Below are positions 16,512 to 29,491 of a stretch of 64,000 bases of DNA, piece after piece. This DNA comes from Aquincola tertiaricarbonis (GTDB lineage Bacteria; Pseudomonadota; Gammaproteobacteria; Burkholderiales; Burkholderiaceae_C), in NCBI RefSeq assembly GCF_023573145.1, contig NZ_CP097636.1:1736001-1800000 (forward strand), in the 5' to 3' direction. Positions within the stretch are counted from its first letter, which is position 1, and each line of letters opens with the position of its first letter. The translations under genes and the position numbers were made by a program. Below the pieces are notes generated by a model that did no database searches, was not told where the DNA came from, and saw only the letters and a list, made by a program, of their open reading frames with translations.

Positions 16512-17519
16512 TCAGAAGTTGTGACGCACACCGACGGCGAACGAGCTGGGGTCCAGCACGGTGTCGTTGGCGCCAGTGGCACCGAAGTAGCTCAGGTTGC
16601 GACCGTTGTCGACCTTCGTGTAGAAGGCATAGACCTTGGTGCGCTTGGACAGGTTGTAGTTGTAGGCCAGGGTCCACTGGGTGGCCTTGGAGCCGTCCAC
16701 GTTGTCCCAGTCGTCAGCGCGGCCAACGTTCACGTGGAACTCGGAAGCGCCCAGGGTGTACATGCCGGCCAGGCGGAACAGGTTGCGCTTGCCAGCGTCG
16801 AAGCCGCGGGACGACGGATCGCGCAGAGCGGCACCCAGATCCTTAAGGTCGCTCAGTTGGTAGTAGCCGCCGAAGGTGAAGGCGCCCAGTTCGTAAACGG
16901 CACGCAGAGCCAGTTGGCTGTTCTTCGATTCAGCTTGACGCTCGTAGCCCACACCCAGGTGCAGAGGACCCGCGTCGTAGTTGCCGGCCAGGTTGTAAAC
17001 CTTGTTGTCGTCCACGCCTTCGCCGGCCGACACGCTGAACTCACCGACGAAGCCGGCGAAGTTCGGGGTCTGGTACGACACCGTGTTCTTGTTGCCGCTC
17101 AGGTAGGTGTACAGCTTGTCTTCCGACGTGCCGGTGTCGTGGTTGTGCATGCCGATCCAGTCGGCAGTGGCGTAGTAGGCGGCGCTGGTCAGACGACCGG
17201 CGCGGATGTTGCCGAAGCCGCCCGACAGGCCAACCCAGGCGTCGCCCGACCAGAAGTCACCGGTGGTGGTGCCGGTGTCGCTGTTGAAGCGGTGCTCCAG
17301 GTAGAAGTCAGCCTTCAGGCCGCCACCCAGATCTTCCGTGCCCTTGAAACCCAGGCGCGAAGCGTTGTTCTGCAGCACGGCTTGCTTGCCGTCGACAGCG
17401 ATGTTCTTTTGGTATTCGACGCTGGTGTTCACGCGGCCGAACACGGTCACGGAGCTCTGGGCCAGAGCAGCGTTGGCGCCCAGGGCGGCCACGGCAGCAA
17501 CGATCAGGGTGCGCTTCAT
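16512..17519 (-). CDS. Gram-negative trimeric porin (Burkholderiales type)
   Basis: The 335-residue precursor has a signal peptide (MKRTLIVAAVAALGANAALA) and the mature start QSSVTVFGRVNTSVEY. Alternating beta-strands follow and the protein ends in GVRHNF, the C-terminal phenylalanine recognised by the BAM complex. It forms an outer-membrane diffusion channel. The start is fixed by the signal peptide and a GAGAGGAT ribosome-binding sequence. Lysine codons and other less GC-rich choices are more frequent than in neighbours, as is usual for highly expressed porins. Confidence 0.93.
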   Translation of the reverse strand: MKRTLIVAAVAALGANAALAQSSVTVFGRVNTSVEYQKNIAVDGKQAVLQNNASRLGFKGTEDLGGGLKADFYLEHRFNSDTGTTTGDFWSGDAWVGLSGGFGNIRAGRLTSAAYYATADWIGMHNHDTGTSEDKLYTYLSGNKNTVSYQTPNFAGFVGEFSVSAGEGVDDNKVYNLAGNYDAGPLHLGVGYERQAESKNSQLALRAVYELGAFTFGGYYQLSDLKDLGAALRDPSSRGFDAGKRNLFRLAGMYTLGASEFHVNVGRADDWDNVDGSKATQWTLAYNYNLSKRTKVYAFYTKVDNGRNLSYFGATGANDTVLDPSSFAVGVRHNF

Positions 17520-17557
17520 GGGGATCCTCTCAGGAAGTAATTGGCTTGCAACCGCAC

Positions 17558-17585
17558 TGCATACCAGTGCAAATCGCGCAGACAA
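17558..17585 (-). promoter_or_regulatory. Candidate sigma-70 promoter for the porin gene
   Basis: On the minus strand, TTGTCT (17585-17580) and TATGCA (17563-17558) are separated by 16 bp and lie about 40 bp before the porin start codon. The elements are only partly like consensus. Confidence 0.35.
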
Positions 17586-17708
17586 AGTGTAAGAGCGCCC
17601 CCTCAGGAAAACGAGGATACGGACTGGTTTCAAGCTGTTGACGCTGCGGGAAAACAACACTGGCACCAGGGCGGTGCAGGCTGTAAGCAAGGGCACAATC
17701 CGCCGCCC

Positions 17709-18311
17709 ATGGACCACACCTTTGTTTCCGCGCTGCTGCTGCTGCTGCTGCTGGTGCTCGACCCGTTCGGCAGCCTGCCGATCTTCATTTCGGTGATGCG
17801 CAACGTCGCGCCCGAGCGCCGCGCCCGGGTGGCGGTGCGAGAGGTGGTGATCGCCTTCTGCGTGCTCGGACTGTTCATGGTCGGCGGGCAGGGCTTCCTG
17901 TCGCTGATGCACCTGTCGGAGCGCTCACTCGAAGTGGCCGGAGGCGTGATCCTGCTGATCATCGCGATCCGGATGATCTTCGCCTCGGGCAGCGAGATCT
18001 ATGCAGCCGCCGAGGGCCAGGCGCGTGAGCCCTTCATCTTCCCGCTGGCGGTGCCGCTGCTGGCCGGGCCTTCGGCGATGGCCACGGTGCTGCTGCTGGC
18101 CTCGCGCCAGCCGGAGCGGCTGCTGGAATGGGTGGGCGCGCTGACCGTGGCGATGACGATCAGCGGCGTGGTGCTGCTGCTGGCCGACCGCCTGCGCCGC
18201 TGGCTGGGCGCTTCGATGGTCAGCGCCATCGAGAAGCTGATGGGCCTGGTGCTGACCGCGGTGGCGGTGGAGATGATCCTGGCCGGCCTGAAGCGCTACT
18301 TTTTCAGCTGA
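17709..18311 (+). CDS. MarC/UPF0056-family inner-membrane protein
   Basis: The 200-residue protein has six predicted membrane segments. Hallmarks are LDPFGSLPIFISV near residue 14, SERSLEVAGGVILLIIAIRMI in the middle, and PLAVPLLAGPSAMATVLLL near residue 112. The family has no established function; E. coli MarC was long linked to antibiotic resistance but that link was later doubted. The ATG at 17709 is chosen because the upstream open frame is not membrane-like. Confidence 0.9.
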   Translation: MDHTFVSALLLLLLLVLDPFGSLPIFISVMRNVAPERRARVAVREVVIAFCVLGLFMVGGQGFLSLMHLSERSLEVAGGVILLIIAIRMIFASGSEIYAAAEGQAREPFIFPLAVPLLAGPSAMATVLLLASRQPERLLEWVGALTVAMTISGVVLLLADRLRRWLGASMVSAIEKLMGLVLTAVAVEMILAGLKRYFFS

Positions 18312-18320
18312 AACGGGGAT

Positions 18321-18342
18321 CGCCCGGCGTACCCGCCGGGCG
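18321..18342. terminator. Hairpin between convergent marC-like and ABC permease genes
   Basis: A perfect 9-bp stem (CGCCCGGCG / CGCCGGGCG) with a four-base loop lies just after the MarC-family gene. It lacks a T run, so it may act as a weak or Rho-assisted terminator. Confidence 0.45.
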
Positions 18343-18354
18343 AGGGGCTCCCAT

Positions 18355-19107
18355 TCACCTCCCGCGCAGGTGCGCGGGTGCTTCCAGACGTTTAGCCAGA
18401 CCGGCCAGCAACAGCGTCAGGATCAGGTAGATCGCCGAGATCAGCAGGTACGGTTCCCAGTAGCGCGAATAGGCGCCGGCCACCGTGCGCGCTGCCAGGG
18501 CCAGCTCGGCCAGGCCGATGGCCGAGACCAGCGACGAGTCCTTGATCAGCGTGACGCCTTCGTTGACCAGCGCCGGCATCATGCGGCGGAAGGCCTGCGG
18601 CAGGATCACGTGGCGCATCGCCTGCGCATGGGTCAGGCCCACGCTGTAGGCCGCCTGCGTCTGGCCGCGGTGGATGCTCAGGATGCCGGCGCGGAAAATC
18701 TCGGAGATGTAGGCGCCGGCATTGAGCGTGAGCGCCAGCGCGCCCGAGAAGAACGCACCGTACTCCTGCCGGAAGCTGCGGGCCGCTTCACCGGCCAGCA
18801 GCAGTCCGTGCTCGGGGTGCACCAGCGTCGGCATCACCGCGAAGTGCACCAGCAGGATCTGCACGAACAGCGGCGTGCCGCGGAAGAAGGTGACGTAGGC
18901 CAGCGTGACCAGCCGCGCCAGCTTGAGCAGCACGGCCAGCACCGCCGACTTGGGCTGCGGCGCGTCGGCCGAGCTGCTGATCAGCCCGAACACCACGCCC
19001 AGCAGCAGCCCCACGCCGATGGCCACGACGGTGAGCTTCACCGTCATGAACAGGCCTGAGATGAACAACGGGCCGTAGCCGGCCAGAATTTCCCAACGAA
19101 GATCCAC
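18355..19107 (-). CDS. Polar amino-acid ABC transporter permease
   Basis: The 250-residue HisM/GlnP-type permease has five or so membrane helices and the GTPLFVQI motif near residue 98. The EAA loop, where the ATPase docks, reads YSVGLTHAQAMRHVILPQA. It follows its receptor gene with a 21-bp gap and uses a GTG start. No ATPase gene is adjacent, so the importer must borrow an ATPase from elsewhere. The substrate is probably a polar amino acid. Confidence 0.9.
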   Translation of the reverse strand: MDLRWEILAGYGPLFISGLFMTVKLTVVAIGVGLLLGVVFGLISSSADAPQPKSAVLAVLLKLARLVTLAYVTFFRGTPLFVQILLVHFAVMPTLVHPEHGLLLAGEAARSFRQEYGAFFSGALALTLNAGAYISEIFRAGILSIHRGQTQAAYSVGLTHAQAMRHVILPQAFRRMMPALVNEGVTLIKDSSLVSAIGLAELALAARTVAGAYSRYWEPYLLISAIYLILTLLLAGLAKRLEAPAHLRGR

Positions 19108-19128
19108 GACCCGTCGTCTCCGCCCTGC

Positions 19129-19995
19129 TTACTTGGAGGCGGCGGAAGCCGCGGCTTCAGCGGCCGGCGCGTTGCCGAAGTACTTGGCGTAGATCTTGTC
19201 GTAGGTGCCGTCGGCCTTGATGTCGGCGATGCCCTTGTTGACCAGACCCAGCAGCTCGGCGTTGCCCTTCTTGACGGCGAAGCCGTACTGCTCGGGCACG
19301 AAGCTGCTGTCGGCCACGGTCTTGAACTGCGCGCCCGGGTTGTTGGCCACGTAGTGAATGACCACGCCGTTGTCGGCCACCACGGCATCAACGCCGCCGG
19401 CTTCCAGTTCCTTCAGGGCCAGCGGGGTCGACTCGAAGCGCTTGACGTTGGCGCTGGTCTTGCCCAGCAGCTTGGTCACCACTTCATCGCCGGTGGTGCC
19501 GGTCTGCACGCCGACCTTGAGCTTCTTCAGGTCGTCGAACTTGGCGACCTTGCTGCTTTGCTTGACGGCGATCAGCTGCACCGCGTCGAAGTAGGGCGAG
19601 CTGAAGTCCATGGTCTGCTTGCGCTCGTCGGTGATGGTGATCGACGAGGCCAGCAGGTCGCGATCGCCCTGCTGCAGCGCGTTGAAGATGCCTTCCCACG
19701 GCGTGTTGACGAACTTCACCTCGAAGCCGGCCTTCTGCGCCACGGCGCTGAGCACGTCGACGGTGAAGCCGACGATCTCGGCCTTGTCGTTCTGCGATTC
19801 GAACGGGGCGTACGCGGCATCGGTGCCGACGGTGTAGACCTTGGCCGGCGCGGGCGCCGGGGCCGAGGCGGCTTCAGGGGCCGAAGCCACCGGGGCGGGC
19901 GCGGGCGGTTCCTGCTTGCCGCAGGCGGCCAGCACCAGGCCGCAGGCGATCATGCCCATGCGTTGCAGGAATCGTCGGGTCGAAAGGTCAGTCAT
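19129..19995 (-). CDS. Amino-acid ABC transporter substrate-binding lipoprotein
   Basis: The 288-residue precursor begins MTDLSTRRFLQRMGMIACGL and has a lipobox ending in LAAC, so it is a lipid-anchored receptor. A proline/alanine spacer precedes the family 3 solute-binding domain: VGTDAAYAPFESQND, then GFTVDVLSAVAQKAG, then LLASSITITDERKQTMDFS, ending near KIYAKYFG. It feeds the permease encoded immediately downstream. The start at 19995 is set by the signal sequence. Confidence 0.92.
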   Translation of the reverse strand: MTDLSTRRFLQRMGMIACGLVLAACGKQEPPAPAPVASAPEAASAPAPAPAKVYTVGTDAAYAPFESQNDKAEIVGFTVDVLSAVAQKAGFEVKFVNTPWEGIFNALQQGDRDLLASSITITDERKQTMDFSSPYFDAVQLIAVKQSSKVAKFDDLKKLKVGVQTGTTGDEVVTKLLGKTSANVKRFESTPLALKELEAGGVDAVVADNGVVIHYVANNPGAQFKTVADSSFVPEQYGFAVKKGNAELLGLVNKGIADIKADGTYDKIYAKYFGNAPAAEAAASAASK

Positions 19996-20104
19996 GGCGA
20001 AGTGAACGGATGAAAAGGTGAAGGGAAGTGTACGAGCGGTGCTCGGCGGTCCCGATGCTCGCAAGCCCTGTTCCAACAGGGGGCCGGCGGGCGCCGGCGC
20101 CGGT

Positions 20105-20896
20105 TCAGGGCAGGCGCTCCAGCTCGGCCAGTTCCTCGGCGGTGAAGCCGGCCTGCTCGCGTGCGCTGCGGTTGAAAGGCGGGCGCAGCCGCGGCGCCTG
20201 GTGCTCGCGCACCAGCCGGGCATAGTGGCTCACCGGGTCCAGGCCCTGGCGCTCGCACAGCCAGCGGTACCAGCGGTTGCCCACGGCCACGTGGCCCACC
20301 TCGTCGCGCAGGATGATGTCGAGGATGGCCACCGCACGTTCGTCGCCGGCCTTGGCCAGCTTGGCCTGCAGCGGCGGCGTGGCGTCCAGGCCGCGGGCTT
20401 CCAGCGTGCGCGGCACCAGCGCCATGCGGGCCACCACGTCGTGCCGGGTGCGCCAGGTCATGGACCACAGGCCGTCATGCGCATCGAAGCGGCCGTAGTC
20501 CCAGCCCATGGCCAGCAGGTGCTCGCGCAGCAGCGTGAAGTGCAAGGCCTCTTCGCTGGCCACGCGCAGCCAGTCGCGGTAGTACAGCGCCGGCATGCCG
20601 GCAAAGCGCCACACCGCGTCCAGCGCCAGGTCGATGGCATTGAGCTCGATGTGGGCGATGGCATGCAGCAGCGCAGCCCGGCCTTCGGGCGTGAAGGGCG
20701 AGCGGCGCGGCAGGCTGGTGTGCGGCACCAGGCGGGGCAGGGCGGGGCGGCCGGGCAGGCCGGCGGGCTCAGGCAGCGTGGCCTGGGTGTCCAGCGGCAG
20801 GCCGTCGGCGGCCTCGTGCAGGGCGCGCGCGGCAGCGGCCTTGTCGGCCGGTTCGGGCAGGCTCAAGACCCGCAAGGCTTGCTGTCGAAGCTCCAT
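20105..20896 (-). CDS. DUF455 ferritin-like protein
   Basis: The 263-residue protein has a ferritin-like four-helix pattern with candidate metal ligands in AHIELNAIDLALD, ASEEALHFTLL and LRDEVGHVAVG, consistent with a di-iron or MiaE-like site. Relatives are common in Burkholderiales and have no defined role. The ATG at 20896 (MELRQQALRVL) is preferred; the upstream 33 codons overlap hslO, which diverges from here. Confidence 0.85.
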   Translation of the reverse strand: MELRQQALRVLSLPEPADKAAAARALHEAADGLPLDTQATLPEPAGLPGRPALPRLVPHTSLPRRSPFTPEGRAALLHAIAHIELNAIDLALDAVWRFAGMPALYYRDWLRVASEEALHFTLLREHLLAMGWDYGRFDAHDGLWSMTWRTRHDVVARMALVPRTLEARGLDATPPLQAKLAKAGDERAVAILDIILRDEVGHVAVGNRWYRWLCERQGLDPVSHYARLVREHQAPRLRPPFNRSAREQAGFTAEELAELERLP

Positions 20897-20945
20897 TCCT
20901 ACAATTCTGCCTTTTGGGCTCTTGCGGGCCGCCAGGACACCGGTG

Positions 20946-21902
20946 ATGAGTGAGTTGCACAAGTTCTTGTTTGAGGGTCTGCCGGTGCGGGGCATGCTGG
21001 TGCGTCTGACCGACGACTGGCGCGAGCTGCTGCGCCGGCGCGAGACGCTGGGCGCCTATCCGGCGCCGGTGGGTGAGCTGCTGGGCCAGATGTCGGCCGC
21101 CGGCGTGCTGATGCAGTCCAACATCAAGTTCGACGGCGCGCTGGTGATGCAGGTGCAGGGCGATGGCCCGGTGAAGCTGGCGGTGGTGGAGGCGCAGCCC
21201 GACCTGCGCTTCCGTGCCACCGCCAAGGTGGTGGGTGAGGTGCCGGCCGATGCGCGGCTGGCCGCGATGGTGAACGTGAACGGCCAGGGCCGTTGCGCCA
21301 TCACGCTGGACCCGGCCGACAAGAAGCCCGGCCAGCAGGCCTACCAGGGCGTGGTGGCGCTGCATGGCGACCGCGGTGAACCGTTGCAGCAGGTGAGCGA
21401 GGTGCTGGAGCACTACATGCTGCAGTCCGAACAGCTGGACACCAAGCTGATCCTGGCGGCCAATGACGACATGGCCGCCGGCCTGCTGATCCAGCGCCTG
21501 CCGGTGGAAGGCGAAGGCAACCTGGGCAGCCGCAACGAGGACGAGATCGGCATCAACGAAGCCTTCAACCGCATCAGCCATCTGGCGGCCACGTTGACAA
21601 AGGAAGAGCTGCTGACGCTGGATGCCGACACCATCCTGCGGCGCCTGTTCTGGGAAGAGCAGGTGGCGCGCTTTGAGCCGCTTCACCCGCGCTTCGCCTG
21701 CTCCTGCTCGCGCGAGCGGGTGGGCGCGATGCTCAAGAGCCTGGGCCGCGAAGAGATCGACGGCATCCTGGCCGAGCGGGGCACCAACGTGGAAGTGGGC
21801 TGCGAGTTCTGCGGCCTGCAGTACCACTTCGACCGGGTGGATGTGGGCGGCCTGTTCACGCCGGAGCGCGACCAGCTGCCGCCGACTTCATCGGTGCACT
21901 GA
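20946..21902 (+). CDS. hslO: Redox-regulated chaperone Hsp33
   Basis: The 318-residue holdase is activated by oxidative unfolding. The substrate-binding core carries VMQVQGDGPVKLAVVEA near residue 70. The zinc switch has four cysteines in the usual CxC and CxxC spacing: FACSCSRERVG and GCEFCGLQY. The start at 20946 (MSELHKFLFEGLPVRG) is typical. The 3' end overlaps the convergent kinase gene by 15 bp. Confidence 0.95.
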   Translation: MSELHKFLFEGLPVRGMLVRLTDDWRELLRRRETLGAYPAPVGELLGQMSAAGVLMQSNIKFDGALVMQVQGDGPVKLAVVEAQPDLRFRATAKVVGEVPADARLAAMVNVNGQGRCAITLDPADKKPGQQAYQGVVALHGDRGEPLQQVSEVLEHYMLQSEQLDTKLILAANDDMAAGLLIQRLPVEGEGNLGSRNEDEIGINEAFNRISHLAATLTKEELLTLDADTILRRLFWEEQVARFEPLHPRFACSCSRERVGAMLKSLGREEIDGILAERGTNVEVGCEFCGLQYHFDRVDVGGLFTPERDQLPPTSSVH

Positions 21903-22577
21903 GTCTGACCCTGCCAGCACCCGCTCGCAGTCGGGGTCCAGGCAATCGAGGCAGCGGCTGCGCCAGCGCACGCGGCTGCCGCTGACGGCGTCCTCAATGA
22001 TGCCGGCGTCCAGCGCGGCCGCCAGACCCGGCTGCCAGCGCACCACCGCGCGCAAGGCGGCTTCTACCCGGCGCGGGCCTTCGCCGTGCACCACGCCGTA
22101 AGCAATGCCGGCCGATGTCAACGCAGCGCGGATCAGCGCGTCCACCGGTTCGCGCACCTGGGGGCCGTCGCGCTGCAGGCCATCGGGCAACCAGGGCAGG
22201 TCGAGCGCCGTCACCAGCGTCAGGCCCACGGCCTGTTGTTGCCAGTGCAAGGCCGCGCCGTAGAGGCCGTGGTCCTGGAACACGAACTCGCTGTACACCG
22301 CCGTCATCAGCGGCGTGGTGTCGGCCACCACCAGCATGTCGGGCGCCAGGGCCAGGGCGGCCTCGATGCGGCGTTGCTGCTCGGCGGCGATGTGGTGCTG
22401 CTCCCGCGGATCGGGCGTGCGCTCGTGGGTGTCGCACCATTCGCGCAGGTACTCCGGCACCGCGGTGCAGGGCTGCACCCTGCGCAGCCGGCGGGCCAGG
22501 GCGTCGGCCAGGTCGGACTTGCCGGTGCTCTCAGCGCCCAGCAGGGCGATGACGCGCGAAGAATCACCCGTGCTCAT
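21888..22577 (-). CDS. NadR-like AAA ATPase, probable ribosylnicotinamide kinase
   Basis: The 229-residue protein has a Walker A motif at the very start (GAESTGKSDLADAL), the VPEYLREW segment, and VVADTTPLMTAVYSE, all as in the C-terminal kinase domain of NadR. It lacks the adenylyltransferase domain. It lies 16 bp downstream of pnuC on the same strand, so the pair probably imports nicotinamide riboside and traps it by phosphorylation. The C-terminal CLDCLDPDCERVLAG adds four cysteines that could bind metal; this is not part of NadR as I know it. Confidence 0.8.
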   Translation of the reverse strand: MSTGDSSRVIALLGAESTGKSDLADALARRLRRVQPCTAVPEYLREWCDTHERTPDPREQHHIAAEQQRRIEAALALAPDMLVVADTTPLMTAVYSEFVFQDHGLYGAALHWQQQAVGLTLVTALDLPWLPDGLQRDGPQVREPVDALIRAALTSAGIAYGVVHGEGPRRVEAALRAVVRWQPGLAAALDAGIIEDAVSGSRVRWRSRCLDCLDPDCERVLAGSDSVHR

Positions 22578-22593
22578 GAAGGCCGCCCATCGT

Positions 22594-23247
22594 TCAGGTG
22601 CGGGCCGCGGCCGCGGCCGCGCGTGCGGCCCAGCCGCGCCAGCCCAGCACCGCCATCACGGCGAACACGGCATACAGCAGCACGGTGAGCCACAGGCCCT
22701 TGACCGCGAACAGCGCGACGCTGACCACGTTCACCACCACCCAGGCCGGCCAGTTCTCCACGTACTGCCGGCCCAGCAGCCACTGGCCCAGCAGGCTGCC
22801 GACGGTGGGAAAGGCGTCCAGCCAGGGCACGGTGCTGTCGGTGTGGCGGGCCAGCAGCCAGCCCATCAAGGGCCATGCGGCCAGGGTGGCCAGCACCGCG
22901 GTCCAGCGGCCGCGCGGGCTGAGGTGGCGCACCTGCAAGGCCTGGCCGCCGGCCTGTTGGCCGTGCAGCCATTGCCACCAGCCCCACGCCGCCACCAGCA
23001 CGAAGACCACCTGCAGGCCGGCCTCGCCATAGAGGCCGTATTGCAGGAACAGCGCGCCGTAGAGCACCGAGCTGGCCATGGCCAGCGGCCAGGCCAGCGG
23101 GTTGACGCGCATGTTGAGGACGACCATCCACACCGCCAGGCCGAAGGCCAGGATCTCGGCCCAGGTGACGGGGCTGCCCCAGGCGCTGAATGCCGGCGAA
23201 AACGCGGGCAGAAAAGCGGCGGCCCAGGCCGCCTGCAAGTCACTCAT
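22594..23247 (-). CDS. pnuC: Nicotinamide riboside transporter PnuC
   Basis: The 217-residue inner-membrane protein has about seven membrane segments. Diagnostic regions are ILAFGLAVWMVVLNMRVNPLAW-like text near residues 25-45, WGWWQWLHG near residue 86, and QYVENWPAWVVVNVVSV near residue 165, where PnuC binds substrate. The start at 23247 (MSDLQAAW) is chosen because the preceding residues overlap ftsB and are not membrane-like. It probably forms a salvage operon with the NadR-like kinase. Confidence 0.9.
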   Translation of the reverse strand: MSDLQAAWAAAFLPAFSPAFSAWGSPVTWAEILAFGLAVWMVVLNMRVNPLAWPLAMASSVLYGALFLQYGLYGEAGLQVVFVLVAAWGWWQWLHGQQAGGQALQVRHLSPRGRWTAVLATLAAWPLMGWLLARHTDSTVPWLDAFPTVGSLLGQWLLGRQYVENWPAWVVVNVVSVALFAVKGLWLTVLLYAVFAVMAVLGWRGWAARAAAAAART

Positions 23248-23266
23248 CGTGGCAGTGGGCGGGTGG

Positions 23267-23545
23267 CTATCGGCGCGGCGAAGCCACCTGCACCAGGATC
23301 TCGTCGGGCTTGACCATGCCCAGCTCGGCACGGGCCTTTTCCTCGACCATCTCCAGGCCGTCCTTCAGGTCACTGACCTCGGCGGCCAGCTGCTCGTTGC
23401 GCAGCGTGGCCGCGCGGTTGGCGGCCTTTTGCGTCTCGAGCTGGGTCTGCAGCGCCACCACGTACGGCATACCCCCCTTGCCGAACCAGAGTTCGGCCTG
23501 CACCAGCGCCAGCAGCGCCAGCAGGGCCAGGGTGATCCACCTCAT
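23267..23545 (-). CDS. ftsB: Cell division protein FtsB
   Basis: The 92-residue bitopic protein has a single N-terminal membrane helix (about 3-20) and a coiled coil (LQTQLETQKAANRAATLRNE). The ending EILVQVASPRR is typical of FtsB. It forms the FtsBLQ complex at the septum. The gene follows eno by 23 bp, the usual proteobacterial arrangement, which supports the identification and the start at 23545. Confidence 0.93.
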   Translation of the reverse strand: MRWITLALLALLALVQAELWFGKGGMPYVVALQTQLETQKAANRAATLRNEQLAAEVSDLKDGLEMVEEKARAELGMVKPDEILVQVASPRR

Positions 23546-23568
23546 GATGGTTGCGCTGCAGCGTCCGC

Positions 23569-25186
<1,618 letters not shown>

Positions 25187-25208
25187 GCGGGGCAGGCTGG
25201 GTAGGGGG

Positions 25209-28628
<3,420 letters not shown>

Positions 28629-28651
28629 GCGGGCGGCGGCGGCAAGGTCCT

Positions 28652-29491
28652 TCAGAGGATGCGTTCGCCCGGGTGGGTGATCTTGCGCATCGGCTCATAA
28701 CGGGCGCTGCGCACCATCATCGGATGGGGCGTGTCGCCACCGTCCCAGCGCGGGTCGTCGATGCCCTGGAACACCTCGTGCAGCCGCTGGCCCCAGGTCT
28801 CGTGGATCATGCGGAAGTAGGGGTTCTTGTCGTCGATGCAGACGATGTCGTCGCTCTTGAACTCGCCCTCGCGGTAGACCAGCAGGTCCAGCGGCAGCCC
28901 CACCGACAGGTTGCTCTTGAGCGTGGAGTCCATCGACACCAGCGCGCACTTGGCGGCCTGGTTCAACGGCGTGTTGGGCGTGATCACGCGGTCGAGGATG
29001 GGCTTGCCGTACTTGCTCTCGCCCACCTGGTAGTAGCAGGTCTCGCCGGTGGCTTCGATGAAGTTGCCGGCCGAATACACCAGGAACAGGCGCATGGCCT
29101 CGCCCTTGATCTGGCCGCCGAAGATGAAGCTGGCGTTGAAGTCGATGCCCGCGGCCTTGAGGGCGCGGCCGTCCTGCTCGAACACCCGGCGCACGGTGGC
29201 GCCCAGCACGCGGGCGGCGTCGAACATGCTCTTGGCGTTCCAGATGGTGATGGGCTCGGTTTCCTTGCCGTCGACGACCGGGCCCTCGATCTTCTCGACC
29301 TGCAGCATCTCGCGCACCGACTGCGAGATGCTGAGGTTGCCGGCCGACAGCAGCACCATGAAGCGGTCGTCCGCCTTCTCGTAGATGATCATCTTGCGAT
29401 AGGTGCTGATGTGGTCCAGGCCCGCGTTGGTGCGGGAGTCGGACAGGAAGACCAGGCCGGCGTTGAGCCGGATGCCGACGCAGTAAGTCAT
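28652..29491 (-). CDS. Anbu-type bacterial proteasome homologue
   Basis: The 279-residue protein begins [20 protein letters not shown], so removal of the methionine would expose the N-terminal threonine nucleophile used by proteasome-type hydrolases. The [17 protein letters not shown] segment and the [13 protein letters not shown] strand match Anbu (ancestral beta-subunit) proteins, which form helical or ring assemblies. Anbu genes usually sit with an alpha-E protein, a transglutaminase and an ATP-grasp protein; none of these is here. The start overlaps the mutS stop by four bases (ATGA), implying coupled translation. Confidence 0.85.
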   Translation of the reverse strand: MTYCVGIRLNAGLVFLSDSRTNAGLDHISTYRKMIIYEKADDRFMVLLSAGNLSISQSVREMLQVEKIEGPVVDGKETEPITIWNAKSMFDAARVLGATVRRVFEQDGRALKAAGIDFNASFIFGGQIKGEAMRLFLVYSAGNFIEATGETCYYQVGESKYGKPILDRVITPNTPLNQAAKCALVSMDSTLKSNLSVGLPLDLLVYREGEFKSDDIVCIDDKNPYFRMIHETWGQRLHEVFQGIDDPRWDGGDTPHPMMVRSARYEPMRKITHPGERIL

